Source: Thermoleophilaceae bacterium (GTDB taxonomy: Bacteria; Actinomycetota; Thermoleophilia; Solirubrobacterales; Thermoleophilaceae). From it: DNA of 6,270 bases. The notes under the pieces are model-generated. The model had not been told where the DNA came from. It saw only the letters and a program-made list of their open reading frames with translations, and made no database searches. The position numbers and the translations under genes were made by a program. The stretch spans positions 1 through 6,270 of the forward strand of contig JACCUE010000057.1 in assembly GCA_013812005.1 (NCBI GenBank), written 5' to 3'. Positions 5,436 to 6,270 of this stretch are shown piece after piece; positions within the stretch are counted from its first letter, which is position 1; every line of letters begins with the position of its first letter.

Positions 5436-6270
5436 CGGTGCCCGCCACCGCCCCGGATCCCGTGCGCATCCGCGAGGTCGGTCCCCGCGACGGATTTCAG
5501 AACGAGCCGGAGGTGATCGACACAGCCGACAAGGTGCGGCTGGTCGAGATGCTCGCCCGCACGGGCCTGGGCCGGCTCGAGGTCACGAGCTTCGTGCGCG
5601 CCGACGTGATCCCGCAGCTGGCAGACGGGTCCGAGGTGCTGCGCGAGGCCTGTATCCCCGAGGGAGTGGCGGTGTCCGTGCTCGTGCCCAACGAGCGCGG
5701 GCTCGACGACGCGCTGGCGCTGCGCGAGCGCTTCTCGGAGGTCAACCTGTTCCTTTCGGCCTCGGAGACCCACAACCGCAAGAACGTGAACCGGTCGGTG
5801 GAGGAGTCGCTCTCCGGCCTCGAGCAAGTGATCGCGCGTGGGCGCGAGGAAGGCCTGCGCTGCGAGGGGGTGATCTCGGTCTCCTTCGGCTGCCCGTACG
5901 AGGGGGAGGTGCCGCAGGCGGCGGTGTTCGCGGTCGCCGAGCGCCTGGTGGCCGCCGGCTGTGAGGAGATCTCCTTTGGCGATACCACCGGGATGGCGAA
6001 CCCGGCACAGGTGCGAGACTTCTTCGGCGAGGCCTTCGAGCGCCTTGGAGGCGTGGAGCTGACCGCCCACTTTCACAACACGCGCGGCCAGGCTCTCGCC
6101 AACGCGCTCGCCGCGCTGGATGGAGGGGTGCGGTCCTTCGAGGCCTCGTTCGGCGAGCTTGGGGGCTGCCCCGTGCCCAGCGGCGCGACTGGCAACGTGG
6201 CTACGGAGGACCTCGTGTCGATGCTCCACGAGATGGGCCACCCGACCGGGATCGACCTGCCTGCGCTGCT
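5432..6270 (+). CDS. Hydroxymethylglutaryl-CoA lyase family protein (3' end beyond window)
   Basis: 279 complete codons from GTG 5432; GTG 5438 or 5462 are alternative starts. The family (DRE-TIM metallolyases) includes HMG-CoA lyase, which splits HMG-CoA into acetyl-CoA and acetoacetate in leucine degradation and ketone-body metabolism. The TIM-barrel motifs run in order: REVGPRDGFQNEP (14-26, Arg19 and Asp20), RLEVTSFVRADVIPQLAD (48-65, Glu50), SASETHNRKNVNRSVEES (109-126), SFGCPYEG (151-158), FGDTTGMANP (182-191), HFHNTRGQALAN (213-224) and FGELGGCPVPSGATGNVATEDL (240-261, Cys246 and Asn255). Asp20, His213, His215 and Asn255 match the metal ligands of human HMG-CoA lyase, and Cys246 matches its catalytic cysteine, so the enzyme looks active. 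After HFH it has Asn-Thr-Arg where the human enzyme has Asp-Thr-Tyr, so a related CoA-ester substrate is possible. The missing C-terminus is probably only some 20-40 residues. Confidence 0.92.
   Translation, partial: MTVPATAPDPVRIREVGPRDGFQNEPEVIDTADKVRLVEMLARTGLGRLEVTSFVRADVIPQLADGSEVLREACIPEGVAVSVLVPNERGLDDALALRERFSEVNLFLSASETHNRKNVNRSVEESLSGLEQVIARGREEGLRCEGVISVSFGCPYEGEVPQAAVFAVAERLVAAGCEEISFGDTTGMANPAQVRDFFGEAFERLGGVELTAHFHNTRGQALANALAALDGGVRSFEASFGELGGCPVPSGATGNVATEDLVSMLHEMGHPTGIDLPAL

Noticed and set aside
5342..6241. 299-codon minus-strand frame opposite the lyase gene
   Set aside because: The plus strand carries every catalytic motif of the HMG-CoA lyase family in order; the antisense product has no recognisable domain.

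Overview
The window is a GC-rich stretch with strong G/C third-codon bias and many GTG starts. Its genes have the flavour of high-GC Actinobacteria. A soil lineage such as the Thermoleophilia (Solirubrobacterales/Gaiellales) would fit, but that placement is inference from gene content and style, not from a marker gene.

Layout. Positions 1-111 may hold the first 37 codons of a gene leaving the window leftwards (weak call). Positions 112-400 carry no convincing gene. They hold a cluster of short repeats, including two identical 39-nt copies with a perfect 8-bp hairpin at their centre. A plus-strand gene (401-1597) encodes a Tat-exported PhoX/DUF839-family protein. It converges, with a 9-nt gap, on a four-gene minus-strand operon (4713 to 1607): npdG (F420:NADPH oxidoreductase), cofD, cofC and a single-domain cofE. 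Diverging from npdG with only 9 nt between the start codons, the plus strand carries a DUF998 six-helix membrane protein (4723-5373). Next comes a 22-codon stretch resembling the N-terminus of a short-chain dehydrogenase. Last is an HMG-CoA lyase-family gene (from about 5432) cut by the window end.

How the genes work together. The operon is a compact coenzyme F420 module. CofC makes a nucleotide-activated C3 acid, CofD transfers it to the deazaflavin Fo, CofE adds glutamates, and NpdG exchanges hydride between NADPH and F420 so that F420H2 can feed F420-dependent enzymes. Not in the window are the Fo synthase (fbiC or cofG/cofH) and any reductase for dehydro-F420-0; the latter is the C-terminal domain of FbiB in mycobacteria, and this CofE lacks it. 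The PhoX-like, DUF998 and lyase genes have no evident role in F420 metabolism.

The known families explain most of the window. The points that stand out are the repeat cluster, a probable CTG start for cofE with a 4-nt overlap, the nearly absent spacer between npdG and the DUF998 gene, and the dehydrogenase-like remnant before the lyase gene. I saw no evidence for a wholly new system.
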